Source of the DNA: Microbacterium sp. APC 3901
GTDB lineage: Bacteria > Actinomycetota > Actinomycetes > Actinomycetales > Microbacteriaceae
Reading direction: 5' to 3'
Assembly (NCBI RefSeq): GCF_030407765.1
Contig: NZ_JASDCU010000001.1
Span: forward strand, 186,001 to 250,000
Length of the DNA stretch: 64,000 nt
Shown here piece after piece: positions 51,499 through 63,204 of the stretch. Position 1 is the stretch's first letter, and the number at the start of each line of letters is the position of its first letter. The position numbers were made by a program, and so were the translations under genes. A model generated the notes under the pieces. The model was given only the letters and a program-made list of their open reading frames with translations. It ran no database searches and was not told where the DNA came from.

Positions 51499-53996
51499 TC
51501 GACCGCGACCGCTTCCCCGTAGACCCCTGGCGACTCATCGAGACGCGCTACTCCGAAGACGGCGTGGCCGAGACGCTGTTCGCCGTCGGCAACGGCTACC
51601 TCGGACTCCGGGGCAATCACATCGAGGGCCGAGGTGCCCATGAGCACGGCACCTTCATCAACGGTCTGCACGAGACGTGGCCGATCCGGCACGCCGAGCA
51701 GGCGTACGGCTTCGCCGAGGTCGGGCAGACGATCGTCAACGCACCCGACGCCAAGGTCATGCGGGTGTACGTCGACGACGAGCCGATCTCGTTCGACGAG
51801 GCCGACGTGCGCGAGTACCGCCGCACTCTCGACATGCGCACCGGTGTGCTCGAGCGCGTCGTGGTGTGGGAGACGCCGTCGGGCAAGCGCGTGCGCATGC
51901 GCGACGAGCGGATCGTCAGCTTCGAGGAGCGTCACCTCGCAGTGCTCCGTCTCGAGGTCGTCGTCGAGAACGCCGATGCCCCCGTCACCGTCAGCTGCCA
52001 GATGATCAACCGCCAGGACGGTGCCGGCGTGTACGCGGGCACCCCCAACCAGGCGAAGGGCGGCTTCGATCCGCGCAAGGCCGAGAAGATCGCCGAGCGC
52101 GTGCTCGAACCGGGGGAGTACTGGCAGGACGGATTGCGCTCGGCGCTGTCCTACAGCGTCGCCGACTCGGGCATGACGGTCGCCGTCGTCGCCGACCACA
52201 TCATCGAGACCGAGAACGACTACACGTCGCGCACGCTGATCGAGGCCGACATCTCGAAGAACGTGTTCCGCGTGCAGGCGAAGGCCGGGGTGCCCATCTC
52301 GGTCACCAAGCTCGTCAGCTACCACACCTCTCGCGGCGTGCCGGCCCGCGAGCTCGTCGACCGCTGCCGCCGCTCCCTCGACCGCGTCGCGTTCGAGGGC
52401 GTCCAGGCGCAGTTCGACCGGCAGGCCGAGTGGCTCGCCGCCTTCTGGGATCGCAGCGACGTGCAGATCGGCGGGCATGATGACATCCAGCAGGCGACGC
52501 GCTGGTGTCTCCTGCAGCTCGCTCAGGCCTCGGCCCGAGCCGACGGAACCGGCGTGCCAGCGAAGGGGGTCTCGGGCTCCGGGTACAGCGGCCACTACTT
52601 CTGGGACACCGAGATCTACGTGCTCCCGTTCCTCACGTACACGTCGCCGCAGTGGGCGCGCAACGCGCTGCGGGCGCGAGTGCTCATGCTCCCGGCGGCC
52701 CGCCGCAGAGCCGCGCAGCTCAACGAAGCGGGCGCGCTGTTCCCGTGGCGCACGATCAACGGCGAAGAGGCGTCGGCCTACTACGCTGCCGGCACCGCGC
52801 AGTACCACATCAACGCCGACGTGAGCTTCGCGCTCGGCAAGTACGTGCGCGCGACCGGCGACGAGGACTTCCTGCGACGCGAGGGCATCGACATCGCCAT
52901 CGAGACGGCGCGCCTGTGGGCCACACTCGGCTTCTGGCGCACGTCGCGGCTCGTCGCCGACACGAACGACGACGGCGTCGAGACCTTCCACATCCACGGT
53001 GTGACAGGGCCCGACGAGTACACGACAGTGGTCAACGACAACCTGTACACGAACGTCATGGCGCGCTACAACCTGCGCTACGCGGCGAGGGTCGTGCGCG
53101 AGGCGCAGGAGGCCAACGGCGAGGAGTTCGCCAGGGTCGTCGAGCGCACCGGCCTCGCCGAGGGCGAGGCGGAAGGATGGGAGCGCGCCGCCGATGCGAT
53201 GTTCATTCCGTTCAGCGAGAGCCTCGGCATCCACCCGCAGGATTCGCTGTTCCTCGAGCGCGAGGTCTGGGATCTCGCCCACACGCCGAAGGAGCAGCGG
53301 CCGCTGCTGCTGCACTTCCACCCGCTCGTCATCTACCGGTTCCAGGTGCTCAAGCAGGCGGATGTCGTGCTCGCGCTGTTCCTGCAGGGCAACCACTTCA
53401 CGCCGGAGGAGAAGAAGGCGGACTTCGACTACTACGACCCGCTGACCACCGGCGACTCGACGCTGTCGGCGGTCGTGCAGTCGATCCTCGCCGCCGAGGT
53501 CGGCTACCAGGACCTCGCTCTGCAGTACTTCCGGCAGTCGCTGTTCGTCGACCTCCACGACCTGCACCACAACGCGGCCGACGGCGTGCACGTCGCCTCC
53601 GCCGGTGGCGTGTGGACGGCTCTCGTGTGCGGCTTCGGCGGCATGCGCGACTACGCCGGCGAGCTCAGCTTCGACCCGCGTCTGCCCGCCGACTGGCCGT
53701 CTCTGTCGTACCCGCTGCAGTGGCAGGGGTCCGCGTTGCAGATCACTCTCACGACGGGCGAGCTGCGCGTCCGCGTGGTCAGCGGAGATCCGGTGCCGTT
53801 CACGGTGCGCGATGACGCATACATCGCCACGACCGAGCAGGAGGTCGTCGTGCCGCTCGCGGATCAGGGCCCGATGATCCCCGGACGCCCGTCGCTGCGG
53901 CAGTTCGCGGATGCCCTTCGCGAGGACGGCACGCGCCTGTCGGCATCCGTCCCGGTGATCACGACCGCGATCCCCGTCATCGAGTCGGTCGACTGA
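51495..53996 (+). CDS. glycoside hydrolase family 65 disaccharide phosphorylase
   Basis: This 833-residue GH65 enzyme uses phosphate to split an alpha-disaccharide (maltose, trehalose or kojibiose) into glucose and beta-glucose 1-phosphate. The (alpha/alpha)6-barrel catalytic Glu is in GVTGPDEYTTVVNDN near residue 507, GYSGHYFWDTEIYVLPF is the substrate-binding block, and KQADVVLALFLQGNHF follows. The substrate is not fixed by sequence. ATGA overlap with the beta-phosphoglucomutase-like gene makes the pair a pathway: phosphorolysis, then isomerisation to glucose 6-phosphate. Confidence 0.93.
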   Translation: MIDRDRFPVDPWRLIETRYSEDGVAETLFAVGNGYLGLRGNHIEGRGAHEHGTFINGLHETWPIRHAEQAYGFAEVGQTIVNAPDAKVMRVYVDDEPISFDEADVREYRRTLDMRTGVLERVVVWETPSGKRVRMRDERIVSFEERHLAVLRLEVVVENADAPVTVSCQMINRQDGAGVYAGTPNQAKGGFDPRKAEKIAERVLEPGEYWQDGLRSALSYSVADSGMTVAVVADHIIETENDYTSRTLIEADISKNVFRVQAKAGVPISVTKLVSYHTSRGVPARELVDRCRRSLDRVAFEGVQAQFDRQAEWLAAFWDRSDVQIGGHDDIQQATRWCLLQLAQASARADGTGVPAKGVSGSGYSGHYFWDTEIYVLPFLTYTSPQWARNALRARVLMLPAARRRAAQLNEAGALFPWRTINGEEASAYYAAGTAQYHINADVSFALGKYVRATGDEDFLRREGIDIAIETARLWATLGFWRTSRLVADTNDDGVETFHIHGVTGPDEYTTVVNDNLYTNVMARYNLRYAARVVREAQEANGEEFARVVERTGLAEGEAEGWERAADAMFIPFSESLGIHPQDSLFLEREVWDLAHTPKEQRPLLLHFHPLVIYRFQVLKQADVVLALFLQGNHFTPEEKKADFDYYDPLTTGDSTLSAVVQSILAAEVGYQDLALQYFRQSLFVDLHDLHHNAADGVHVASAGGVWTALVCGFGGMRDYAGELSFDPRLPADWPSLSYPLQWQGSALQITLTTGELRVRVVSGDPVPFTVRDDAYIATTEQEVVVPLADQGPMIPGRPSLRQFADALREDGTRLSASVPVITTAIPVIESVD

Positions 53997-54210
53997 AGCT
54001 GCTGATCGTCGCGGCTCTGTTCGGGCTGGCGCCCGCGCCCGCGCTGCTCCTGCCGGGTGGGGGCGTCGAGGTCATCGGCGGCGCCTTCGAGGCCGGGCCG
54101 TCGTGATTCGTCGCCGCGCTTCGGCGGCCTGAGCGGCGCGTCGGGGATCACCCGCATGATCCTCGGCGCCCGGCTGCCGGAACGTCCGTGGCACGCCGTA
54201 GGCTGTTCTG
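53997..54210. other. 214-base gap before dnaX
   Basis: I see no gene here. The only clear element is TAGGCT at 54199-54204, six bases before the dnaX GTG, the leaderless -10 box. The rest is GC-rich and has no hairpin with a T-tract. Confidence 0.5.
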
Positions 54211-56601
54211 GTGACCACAGCCCTCTACCGCCGCTACCGCCCCGAGTCGTTCGGCGAGATGATCGGGCAGTCCCAGGTGACCGAACCCCTGATGACCGCC
54301 CTCCGCGGCGACCGAGTCGGCCACGCATACCTGTTCTCCGGACCCCGTGGATGCGGAAAGACGACGTCCGCGCGCATCCTCGCCCGCTGCCTCAACTGCG
54401 CGGAGGGTCCGACCGATGTGCCCTGCGGCACATGCCCGAGCTGCGTCGAGCTGTCGCGCGCCGGCGGCGGATCGCTCGACGTCGTCGAGATCGACGCCGC
54501 CAGCCACAACGGCGTCGACGACGCCCGCGACCTGCGCGAGCGGGCGACGTTCGCTCCCAGCCGCGACCGCTACAAGATCTTCATCCTCGACGAGGCGCAC
54601 ATGGTGACGCCGCAGGGGTTCAACGCCCTCCTCAAGCTTGTCGAAGAGCCGCCGGAGCACGTGAAGTTCATCTTCGCGACGACCGAGCCCGAGAAGGTGC
54701 TCGGCACGATCCGATCGCGCACGCACCACTATCCGTTCCGTCTGGTGCCGCCGGCAGCGATGCTCGAGTACGTCGAGAAGCTGTGCGGCGAAGAGGGTGT
54801 GGTCGCCGAGCGCGGTGTGCTGCCCCTGGTGGTCCGGGCGGGTGGCGGCTCGCCGCGAGACACGCTCTCGCTGCTCGACCAGCTGATCGCCGGGTCCGAT
54901 TCGCCCGCCGGCTCCGAGACGGTCACCGTCGCCTATGAGCGCGCGGTCGCTCTCCTCGGCTACACGCACGCGGCCCTGCTCGACGAGATCGTCGATGCTC
55001 TCGCCGCCGCCGACGCGGCCGCGGCATTCCCCGCCATCGATCGCGTGGTGCAGACCGGCCAGGACCCCCGTCGTTTCGTCGACGACCTGCTCGAACGCCT
55101 GCGTGACCTCATCGTGATCGCGGCCGTCGGAGCCGGAGCATCGTCCGTGCTGCGCGGCATCACCGACGACGAGCTCGCTCGCATGCGCACCCAGGCAGAG
55201 TCCTTCGGCTCGGCGCGGCTGTCGCGCACGGCCGACATCGTCAGCGCTGCTCTCGACGACATGTCGGGCGCGACATCGCCCCGACTGCACCTCGAGCTGA
55301 TGGTCGCTCGTGTGCTCGCCTCGGGCGGGGGAGCCGTCGCGGCCGTGCCGTCCGTGCAGAGCGCCTCAGCAGCGCCGGCACGCGCGACAGCTGCGGCTGC
55401 TGCGCCGCAGCCTGATGCCGCTGCTGCTCAGCCCGGTGCTGCTCAGCCCGGTGCTGCTCAGCCCGCTGCGACGCAGCCCGGTGCGGCTGCTACGACCGAT
55501 CCCGTCGACGCCGAGCCGACGCAAGCGCGGCCGACTGCCGCCGTGGTCGAGGCTGCTGTGGCCGAGAACGCGGTTGCCGAGCCCGAGACATCGGAAGATG
55601 CGACGTCGAGCACGCTGCCGACCGCGCCGGCCGCCGACACCGCCACGCCCTCGGGCCCGGTCTCGTTCGAGCAGATCATCGCCGTCTGGCCGGCCGTGCT
55701 CAAGCGACTCGAGAGCGTCAGTCGCACGTCATGGCTGCTGGCCACCGCCGTGCAGCCGCTCGCCTTCGTCGCCGAGACAGAGGTGCTGACGCTCGGATTC
55801 GCCAGCCAGCACGACGTGGCGAAGTTCAAGGGGACGACGCCGGGTTCCGGCCCGTCCGATCATCTGCGCGGAGCCATCGAGCAGGAACTCGGTGTGCGGG
55901 TCAAGTACCTGCCCGCGCCGATGCCCGCAGGCGGTGCGCCTCGCCAGCCCTCGTCGCCGTCGGCAGCGCGCCCGACCGCCGACGCTCCCGCATCGGAGCC
56001 TGCGTCAGCGAGTTCGCCCAGCGCTCAGACACCGCCTGCTCAGACGCCGCGAGCCGAGACACCCGCCGCTCGGACATCGCCGCCTCAGGGTGATCGTGCG
56101 TCGGCGGCTCCGGTGACCGAGTGGGCGGTCGCGTCGATTCCTGCATCCGAGGTCGCAGTTCCGGTCCCGGCGCCCGCCCCGGCGCAGGCCGCGGGGACGC
56201 CCCCGCCGGCAGCCCCTGACACCGTGCCGATGCAGAAGCCTTCGGCTCCGAGCGATGATCGGCCCCGTGGGGGAGAAGAACCGCCGCCCCCCATCGACGA
56301 TGAACCTCCCTATTTCGACGACGAGCCGCCGTACGACCCGTCCTACGAACCTGCGCCGACCTCGCAGGCCGCACCCGCGGCCGCCGACGCGCAGCCGGCG
56401 TCTCCCTCCGCATCCGCGCGGTCGACGCCTGTGCAGGCCGCCCCGGTGCGCCGAGTGGCTTCGGCCGCAGCAGCCCCGGTGATCACCGAGCGCACCCCCG
56501 CCGGGGGAGTCCAGCGCTACGGCGAGGCCGTGATCCGCCAGGTGCTCGGCGCGACGTTCGTTCGCGAAGAGCCCTACGAGCCCCCGACGAGGTTCTCCTG
56601 A
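54211..56601 (+). CDS. dnaX: DNA polymerase III subunit gamma/tau
   Basis: This is the 796-residue clamp-loader ATPase. Walker A is [15 protein letters not shown] near residue 46, the zinc-binding Cys set lies in [19 protein letters not shown], and the Walker B/DEAH-like box is [19 protein letters not shown]. The C-terminal third is a long Ala/Pro/Gln-rich disordered linker with imperfect repeats. It then has acidic [14 protein letters not shown] and a tail ending PYEPPTRFS. The GTG is leaderless. It overlaps recR by one base. Confidence 0.95.
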   Translation: MTTALYRRYRPESFGEMIGQSQVTEPLMTALRGDRVGHAYLFSGPRGCGKTTSARILARCLNCAEGPTDVPCGTCPSCVELSRAGGGSLDVVEIDAASHNGVDDARDLRERATFAPSRDRYKIFILDEAHMVTPQGFNALLKLVEEPPEHVKFIFATTEPEKVLGTIRSRTHHYPFRLVPPAAMLEYVEKLCGEEGVVAERGVLPLVVRAGGGSPRDTLSLLDQLIAGSDSPAGSETVTVAYERAVALLGYTHAALLDEIVDALAAADAAAAFPAIDRVVQTGQDPRRFVDDLLERLRDLIVIAAVGAGASSVLRGITDDELARMRTQAESFGSARLSRTADIVSAALDDMSGATSPRLHLELMVARVLASGGGAVAAVPSVQSASAAPARATAAAAAPQPDAAAAQPGAAQPGAAQPAATQPGAAATTDPVDAEPTQARPTAAVVEAAVAENAVAEPETSEDATSSTLPTAPAADTATPSGPVSFEQIIAVWPAVLKRLESVSRTSWLLATAVQPLAFVAETEVLTLGFASQHDVAKFKGTTPGSGPSDHLRGAIEQELGVRVKYLPAPMPAGGAPRQPSSPSAARPTADAPASEPASASSPSAQTPPAQTPRAETPAARTSPPQGDRASAAPVTEWAVASIPASEVAVPVPAPAPAQAAGTPPPAAPDTVPMQKPSAPSDDRPRGGEEPPPPIDDEPPYFDDEPPYDPSYEPAPTSQAAPAAADAQPASPSASARSTPVQAAPVRRVASAAAAPVITERTPAGGVQRYGEAVIRQVLGATFVREEPYEPPTRFS

Positions 56602-57194
56602 TGTACGACGGAATCGTTCAGGAGCTGATCGACGAGTTCGGTCGGCTCCCCGGAATCGGCCCCAAGTCCGCGCAGCGCATCGCATTCCACATTCTGCAGA
56701 CGCCGACGTTCGACGTCGCTCGGCTCGCCGAGCTGCTCGTCGAGGTGCGGGTGAGAGTGCGCTTCTGCGAGATCTGCGGCAACGTGTCGGAGCAGGATCG
56801 CTGCGCGATCTGCCGCGATCCCCGGCGTAATCCTGCCCTCATCTGCGTGGTCGAAGACGCGAAGGATGTCGCCGCGATCGAACGCACCCGTGAGTTCCGT
56901 GGCCTTTACCATGTGCTCGGCGGTGCGATCAGTCCGATCGCCGGCATCGGACCCGACGACCTGCGCATCGCGCAGCTGATGGGTCGTCTCGCCGATGCGA
57001 CGGTGCAAGAGGTCATCCTCGCCACGAACCCGAACCTCGAGGGAGAGGCGACCGCGAGCTATCTCAGTCGTCTGCTCACCAGCATGCAGATCACCGTGTC
57101 TCGCCTGGCCTCCGGCCTTCCCGTCGGCGGCGACCTCGAATACGCCGACGAGGTCACCCTCGGGCGCGCCTTCGAGGGCCGTCGCGTGCTGTGA
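56601..57194 (+). CDS. recR: recombination protein RecR
   Basis: This 197-residue protein is involved in RecFOR-type DNA repair. A helix-hairpin-helix ([16 protein letters not shown]) precedes the zinc finger [16 protein letters not shown] near residues 55-70. The Toprim domain follows with [24 protein letters not shown] overlap with dnaX is the usual dnaX-recR coupling. In many bacteria ybaB lies between them; here it is absent. Confidence 0.96.
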   Translation: MYDGIVQELIDEFGRLPGIGPKSAQRIAFHILQTPTFDVARLAELLVEVRVRVRFCEICGNVSEQDRCAICRDPRRNPALICVVEDAKDVAAIERTREFRGLYHVLGGAISPIAGIGPDDLRIAQLMGRLADATVQEVILATNPNLEGEATASYLSRLLTSMQITVSRLASGLPVGGDLEYADEVTLGRAFEGRRVL

Positions 57195-58129
57195 ACCCCC
57201 AGGCAGGCTTCACCCGACGCGGCTGGCTGCTCTTCGGGGCCATGGCGCTGCTGTGGGGCGTGCCCTATCTGTTCATCAGCATCGCGGTCGAGTCGTTCTC
57301 GCCACCCGCCATCGTCGCTGGGCGCACCCTCATCGCGGCACTGCTGCTCCTGCCGTTCGCGCTCCGAGGCGGCGCGCTGAGGGCTGCATGGACACACTGG
57401 CCCTGGGTGCTCGCCTTCGGGCTCGTCGAGATGGCCGGCCCGTTCCTGCTGCTCGGCCACGCCGAACTGACCCTGCCCTCGGGCATGACCGGTCTGCTCG
57501 TCGCGACGGTGCCGCTGTTCGCCGCCCTCATCGCCCTGGGTGGCGGAGACCGGGGCGTCCTGCGGCCGACGCGCGGAATCGGCCTTCTCGTCGGCTTCAT
57601 CGGCGTCGCGATCGTGGTCGCGGGCCCCGGGCTCTTCGGCGGCGAGGTCAGTCTGCTCGCGGCCGGTGAGGTGCTGCTGGTCGCCGTGCTCTATGCGATC
57701 GCGCCCTTCATCGTCGCGCGCAAGCTCAACGAGGTCCCGTCGCTCGGCACGATCACGCTGTCGCTGCTCATGATCGGTGTGATCTACCTGCCCATCGGCC
57801 TGCTCACGCAGCACGAGGTGCCGACGCTTCCTTCGATCTTCGCGCTTCTGGCGTTGGCCGTCATCTGCACCGCCGTCGCCTTCCTGGCGTTCTTCGCGCT
57901 CATCCGCGAGGTCGGACCAGTTCGCGCCCCGCTGTTCACCTACGTCAACCCGGTCGTGGCGATCATCCTCGGCGCGATCGTGCTCGCCGAGCCCCTGACT
58001 CCGGGACTGCTCATCGGATTCCCGCTCATCATCGCGGGCTGCTGGTTCGCCGCCACCGGCGGACGCCTCCGACCGCAGGCCCACACCGGTCCCGACCTGA
58101 CCGTCGCGCCCCTGCCGCCGACCCTCTGA
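57191..58129 (+). CDS. EamA/DMT-family transporter
   Basis: This 312-residue membrane protein has ten predicted spans formed by two EamA repeats, of the drug/metabolite transporter superfamily. The N-terminal [18 protein letters not shown] carries the family motif (WG..Y). The second repeat ends [20 protein letters not shown], a typical EamA close. GTGA overlap with recR indicates coupling. The substrate is unknown. Such genes often export amino acids or metabolites. Confidence 0.88.
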   Translation: MNPQAGFTRRGWLLFGAMALLWGVPYLFISIAVESFSPPAIVAGRTLIAALLLLPFALRGGALRAAWTHWPWVLAFGLVEMAGPFLLLGHAELTLPSGMTGLLVATVPLFAALIALGGGDRGVLRPTRGIGLLVGFIGVAIVVAGPGLFGGEVSLLAAGEVLLVAVLYAIAPFIVARKLNEVPSLGTITLSLLMIGVIYLPIGLLTQHEVPTLPSIFALLALAVICTAVAFLAFFALIREVGPVRAPLFTYVNPVVAIILGAIVLAEPLTPGLLIGFPLIIAGCWFAATGGRLRPQAHTGPDLTVAPLPPTL

Positions 58130-58159
58130 CCCCGCCGCGACCGCGTCACATGCGAACAA

Positions 58160-58203
58160 GCGCATATGCGCCGATCGTAGAATGAGGGTGGGCGGATCCG
58201 CCC
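58160..58203. promoter_or_regulatory. ask promoter flanked by two palindromes
   Basis: GCGCATATGCGC (58160-58171, perfect 12-base palindrome) lies just upstream of the -10 TAGAAT (58178-58183). GGGCGGATCCGCCC (58190-58203, perfect 14-base palindrome) sits at the predicted transcription start. Either could bind a dimeric regulator, and the second could also fold in the ask leader. Confidence 0.5.
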
Positions 58204-58222
58204 GACATCCCAGGGAGTGAAC

Positions 58223-59506
58223 GTGGCCCTCATCGTGCAGAAGTACGGCGGCTCCTCAGTCGCCGACGCAGAGAGCATCAAGCGCGTCGCCAAGCGCATC
58301 GTCGACACACGTCGTGCGGGGCACGATGTGGTCGTCGCCGTGAGCGCGATGGGCGACACGACGGACGAGCTGCTCGACCTCGCGAACGAGGTGGCTCCGA
58401 TCCCCGCTCCGCGCGAGCTCGACATGCTCCTCTCGAGCGGAGAGCGCATCTCGATGGCGCTCCTCGCCATGGCCATCCACTCGATGGGGTTCGAGGCGCG
58501 TTCGTTCACCGGCAGCCAGGCCGGAATGATCACCGACTCGCAGCACGGCGCGGCGCGCATCGTCGACGTCACGCCCATACGTCTGCGGGAGGCCCTCGAT
58601 GAGGGGGCGATCGTCATCGTCGCCGGCTTCCAGGGGTTCAACCGCGACACACGCGACATCACCACGCTCGGTCGTGGCGGCTCCGACACGACGGCCGTCG
58701 CCCTGGCCGCGGCCCTCGCTGCGGATGTCTGCGAGATCTACAGCGACGTCGACGGCATCTTCACGGCTGACCCCCGCGTCATCCCGAAGGCGCAGAAGCT
58801 CGACCACATCGGCAGCGAGGAGATGCTCGAGCTCGCCGCCAACGGCGCCAAGGTGCTCTACATCCGCGCCGTCGAGTACGCACGCCGTCATGGCGTCCTG
58901 ATCCATGCCCGTTCGACGTTCTCGTCGTCCGAGGGCACATACGTTCTGGGCGAGGGTATGAAGAACCCTCGCGAAGCCGAGGGAGCAGCAGCCATGGAAG
59001 AACCGATCGTCGCCGGTGTCGCCACCGATTTCGGCCAGGCCAAGATCACGGTCGCGGGCGTTCCCGATGTTCCCGGAAAGGCCGCGGAGATCTTCAAGAT
59101 CGTCGCCAAGTCCGGCGCGAACGTCGACATGATCGTGCAGAACGTGTCTGCGACCGGTCGCACCGACATCTCGTTCACGGTTCCCAAGGCTGACTCCGCG
59201 GGCGCGCTGAAGGCACTGGCCGGTGAGCAGACAGAGGTCGGCTTCCAGAACCTCGTGCACGACGACCAGATCGGCAAGCTGTCGGTCGTCGGTGCGGGCA
59301 TGCGCACGCACTCCGGCGTCTCGGCCGTGCTGTTCGAGGCGCTCTCGGCCGGCGGCATCAACATCGAGATGATCTCGACCTCCGAGATCCGCATCTCGGT
59401 CGTGCTCCGCGACACCGACCTCGCCGAGGCCGCACGCACCGTGCACACCGCCTACGGCCTCGACGGCGACGCCGAGGCCACGGTGCACGCCGGCACCGGT
59501 CGCTGA
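58223..59506 (+). CDS. ask: aspartate kinase
   Basis: This 427-residue enzyme phosphorylates aspartate to feed lysine, threonine and methionine synthesis. [20 protein letters not shown] opens the kinase domain, [16 protein letters not shown] is near residue 152 and [12 protein letters not shown] near residue 176. Two C-terminal ACT domains (about 265-420) allow feedback by lysine and threonine. GTG 58223 is preferred because AGGGAG lies about 5 bases upstream; GTG 58217 is an alternative. asd follows, as in most actinobacteria. Confidence 0.96.
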   Translation: MALIVQKYGGSSVADAESIKRVAKRIVDTRRAGHDVVVAVSAMGDTTDELLDLANEVAPIPAPRELDMLLSSGERISMALLAMAIHSMGFEARSFTGSQAGMITDSQHGAARIVDVTPIRLREALDEGAIVIVAGFQGFNRDTRDITTLGRGGSDTTAVALAAALAADVCEIYSDVDGIFTADPRVIPKAQKLDHIGSEEMLELAANGAKVLYIRAVEYARRHGVLIHARSTFSSSEGTYVLGEGMKNPREAEGAAAMEEPIVAGVATDFGQAKITVAGVPDVPGKAAEIFKIVAKSGANVDMIVQNVSATGRTDISFTVPKADSAGALKALAGEQTEVGFQNLVHDDQIGKLSVVGAGMRTHSGVSAVLFEALSAGGINIEMISTSEIRISVVLRDTDLAEAARTVHTAYGLDGDAEATVHAGTGR

Positions 59507-60842
<1,336 letters not shown>

Positions 60843-60913
60843 CCGCATCCCCGCGATGCGGAACCGGTCTGATCAGGCCTGCCCGCGTGGTCGGCAGCGT
60901 CGTGACCTCGAAC

Positions 60914-60919
60914 TAGACT
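60914..60919 (+). promoter_or_regulatory. leaderless -10 box of mqo-tdk
   Basis: TAGACT lies exactly six bases before the GTG start at 60926 with no Shine-Dalgarno site. Confidence 0.6.
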
Positions 60920-60925
60920 GTTGCG

Positions 60926-62398
60926 GTGACCGAAACCGTCGATGTCGTCTTGATCGGTGGTGGCATCATGAGCGCCACCCTGGGTACCCTGCTGCACGAA
61001 TTGCAGCCGGATTGGAAGATCGTCGCCTTCGAGCGACTCTCCGATGTGGCGCAGGAATCCTCCAACCCCTGGAACAATGCGGGCACCGGCCACGCGGCGC
61101 TCTGCGAGCTGAACTACATGCCGCAGCAGAAGGGTGCTCCACTCGACCCGGCCAAGGCCGTCTCGATCAACGAGCAGTTCCAGCAGAGTCGTCAGTTCTG
61201 GTCGTCGCTGGTCGACAGGGGAGTCCTCGACGCTCCGTCGACCTTCATCAACGCGACCCCGCACATGACGTTCGTCCGCGGTGAGAAGGACGTCAAGTAC
61301 CTCAAGGACCGCTACGAGGTTCTCAAGAAGCAGCCCCTGTTCGACGGCATCGAGTACAGCGAGGACTCGCGCGTCATCAACAAGTGGGCGCCGTTGCTCA
61401 TGCAGCAGCGCCGCAAGGGCGAGCCGTTCGCGGCGACCCGCGTGCCCGCGGGTACCGACGTCGACTTCGGTGCGCTCACGCACCAGCTCTTCGACCACCT
61501 CACCGATTCGGGCGTCACGCTGCGCACCAACCACGAGGTCAAGAGCCTGAAGAAGCAGAAAGACGGCACCTGGCTGATCAACTACCGCACGACGATCGGT
61601 CGCACGCCCAATCAGATCAAGGCGCGCTTCGTGTTCGTCGGCGCCGGCGGCTGGGCGCTCAAGCTGCTGCAGCGCTCGGGGATCCCCGAGATCAAGGGCT
61701 ACGGCGTCTTCCCGATCGGTGGACAGTTCCTCAAGACCTCGAACCCGAAGATCGTCGCCCAGCACCAGGCCAAGGTCTACTCGCAGGCATCCGTCGGAGC
61801 GCCGCCCATGTCGGTGCCTCACCTCGACACCCGAGTGGTCGACGGCGAGGCCTCGCTCATGTTCGGTCCGTTCGCGACGTTCAGCCCCAAGTTCCTCAAG
61901 AACGGCTCGATGCTCGACATCGTGTCCCAGGTGCGCACGCACAACCTGTGGCCGATGCTGCGCGTCGCCTTCGCGAATCCCGACCTCATCACGTACCTGG
62001 TCGGCGAGCTGATGAAGAACCACGCCAAGAAGGTCGACAGCCTCCGCACGTTCATGCCGACGGCGAAAGACGAGGACTGGACGCTCATCGACGCCGGTCA
62101 GCGTGCACAGGTGATGAAGAAGGATGCCAAGAAGGGCGGCATCCTGCAGTTCGGCACTGAGGTGGTCGCGGCAGCCGATGGCTCGATCGCCGGTCTGCTC
62201 GGCGCCTCGCCCGGTGCCTCCACCGCCGTGCCGATCATGCTCGATCTGCTCAAGAAGTGCTTCCCCGAGGAGTATCCCGGCTGGGAGTCGGAGTTGCGCG
62301 CGCTGATCCCCACCTTCGGCGAGCAGCTGAACAAGCATCCGGAGCTGGCCGCGAAGTCCACCGCAGCGACGGCGGCCGCTCTCGGCATCAACGAGTAG
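60926..62398 (+). CDS. mqo: malate:quinone oxidoreductase
   Basis: This 490-residue membrane-associated FAD enzyme oxidises malate to oxaloacetate and reduces quinone. The FAD-binding DVVLIGGGIMSATLGTLL near the N-terminus is followed by SSNPWNNAGTGHAALCELNY, a family signature. FVFVGAGGWALKLLQRSGIP near residue 240 and LLGASPGASTAVPI near the C-terminus complete the core. GTG is leaderless (TAGACT six bases upstream). It is followed after 7 bases by tdk. Confidence 0.96.
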   Translation: MTETVDVVLIGGGIMSATLGTLLHELQPDWKIVAFERLSDVAQESSNPWNNAGTGHAALCELNYMPQQKGAPLDPAKAVSINEQFQQSRQFWSSLVDRGVLDAPSTFINATPHMTFVRGEKDVKYLKDRYEVLKKQPLFDGIEYSEDSRVINKWAPLLMQQRRKGEPFAATRVPAGTDVDFGALTHQLFDHLTDSGVTLRTNHEVKSLKKQKDGTWLINYRTTIGRTPNQIKARFVFVGAGGWALKLLQRSGIPEIKGYGVFPIGGQFLKTSNPKIVAQHQAKVYSQASVGAPPMSVPHLDTRVVDGEASLMFGPFATFSPKFLKNGSMLDIVSQVRTHNLWPMLRVAFANPDLITYLVGELMKNHAKKVDSLRTFMPTAKDEDWTLIDAGQRAQVMKKDAKKGGILQFGTEVVAAADGSIAGLLGASPGASTAVPIMLDLLKKCFPEEYPGWESELRALIPTFGEQLNKHPELAAKSTAATAAALGINE

Positions 62399-62405
62399 CG
62401 CGCCG

Positions 62406-63059
62406 GTGGCGAAGCTCTACTTCCGCTACGGGGCGATGAACTCGGGCAAGTCCACCTCGCTGCTCCAGGCCGCGTACAACTACGAGGAACGTGGTCAGCA
62501 TGTGCTGCTCGCGAAGCCCGCGATCGACACCAAAGGTGCGTCTGAGATCGCGAGCCGTCTCGGAGTGACTCGAGAGGTCGATTTCCTCATCGGCTCCGAT
62601 GCCGACGCTCGGGATCTGTTCGCCGCAGAGCGAGAGGCGGTGCGCAGTGCGGCCGGGGGAGAGCACCTCGCGGGCGGAGCGCTCGACGTCGCGTGCCTCC
62701 TCATCGATGAGGCGCAGTTCCTCACCTCCGAGCAGGTCGACGACCTCTTCCGCATCGCGATCGAAGACGGCATCCCCGTGATCGCCTACGGGATCCGCAA
62801 CGACTTCCTGACGCACGCATTCCCCGGTTCGGCACGGCTTCTCGCCATCGCGCACTCTCTCGAAGAGCTCAAGACCATCTGCCGCTGCGGGCGCAAAGCC
62901 GTCTTCAACGGCCGCGTCGTCGGCGGTCGCTTCGTCTTCGACGGCGATCAGGTCGCCATCGACGAGGGCGCCGACGGATCGCTGGCACCGGAGATCACGA
63001 CGTACGAATCGCTGTGCGGTGCGTGCTACCTCGAGGAGTCCGGCGGGCGCCTGGGCTGA
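62406..63059 (+). CDS. tdk: thymidine kinase
   Basis: This 217-residue type II thymidine kinase salvages thymidine. The P-loop is GAMNSGKSTSLLQAAYNYEE near residue 9, the catalytic region is CLLIDEAQFLTSEQVDDLF, and the lasso domain and zinc site use the Cys in CRCGRKAVFNGR and CGACYLEE. GTG 62406 starts 7 bases after mqo, in an operon with it. Confidence 0.96.
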   Translation: MAKLYFRYGAMNSGKSTSLLQAAYNYEERGQHVLLAKPAIDTKGASEIASRLGVTREVDFLIGSDADARDLFAAEREAVRSAAGGEHLAGGALDVACLLIDEAQFLTSEQVDDLFRIAIEDGIPVIAYGIRNDFLTHAFPGSARLLAIAHSLEELKTICRCGRKAVFNGRVVGGRFVFDGDQVAIDEGADGSLAPEITTYESLCGACYLEESGGRLG

Positions 63060-63081
63060 GAACCCGCCGCGCATCGCACTT

Positions 63082-63095
63082 CCGCCTTCGGGCGG
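63082..63095 (+). terminator. hairpin after tdk
   Basis: CCGCC pairs with GGCGG around a TTCG loop. It has no T-tract and is short, so it is a weak terminator call. Confidence 0.4.
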
Positions 63096-63117
63096 TGTCT
63101 CGGCATGCACGGATTGC

Positions 63118-63153
63118 GTGGTCTGACCACACGCGCTAGTGTGGTCAGACCAC
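63118..63153. promoter_or_regulatory. paired FadR-type operator of the lldR-like/lldD operon
   Basis: A perfect 15-base inverted repeat (arms 63118-63132 and 63139-63153) contains TGGTCTGACCA at 63119-63129 and TGGTCAGACCA at 63142-63152. Both match the GntR/FadR-subfamily TGGTCnGACCA pattern. A TAGTGT -10 lies at 63137-63142 and overlaps the downstream site, so binding would block transcription. Confidence 0.8.
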
Positions 63154-63204
63154 ATGAGCGCGGCCACGACGGACGCAGCCGAACGCCGACGACGAGGAGA
63201 GCGG

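Noticed and set aside
51462..53591. Long reverse-strand frame opposite the GH65 gene
   Set aside because: Shadow of a strongly conserved GH65 enzyme; no recognisable protein.
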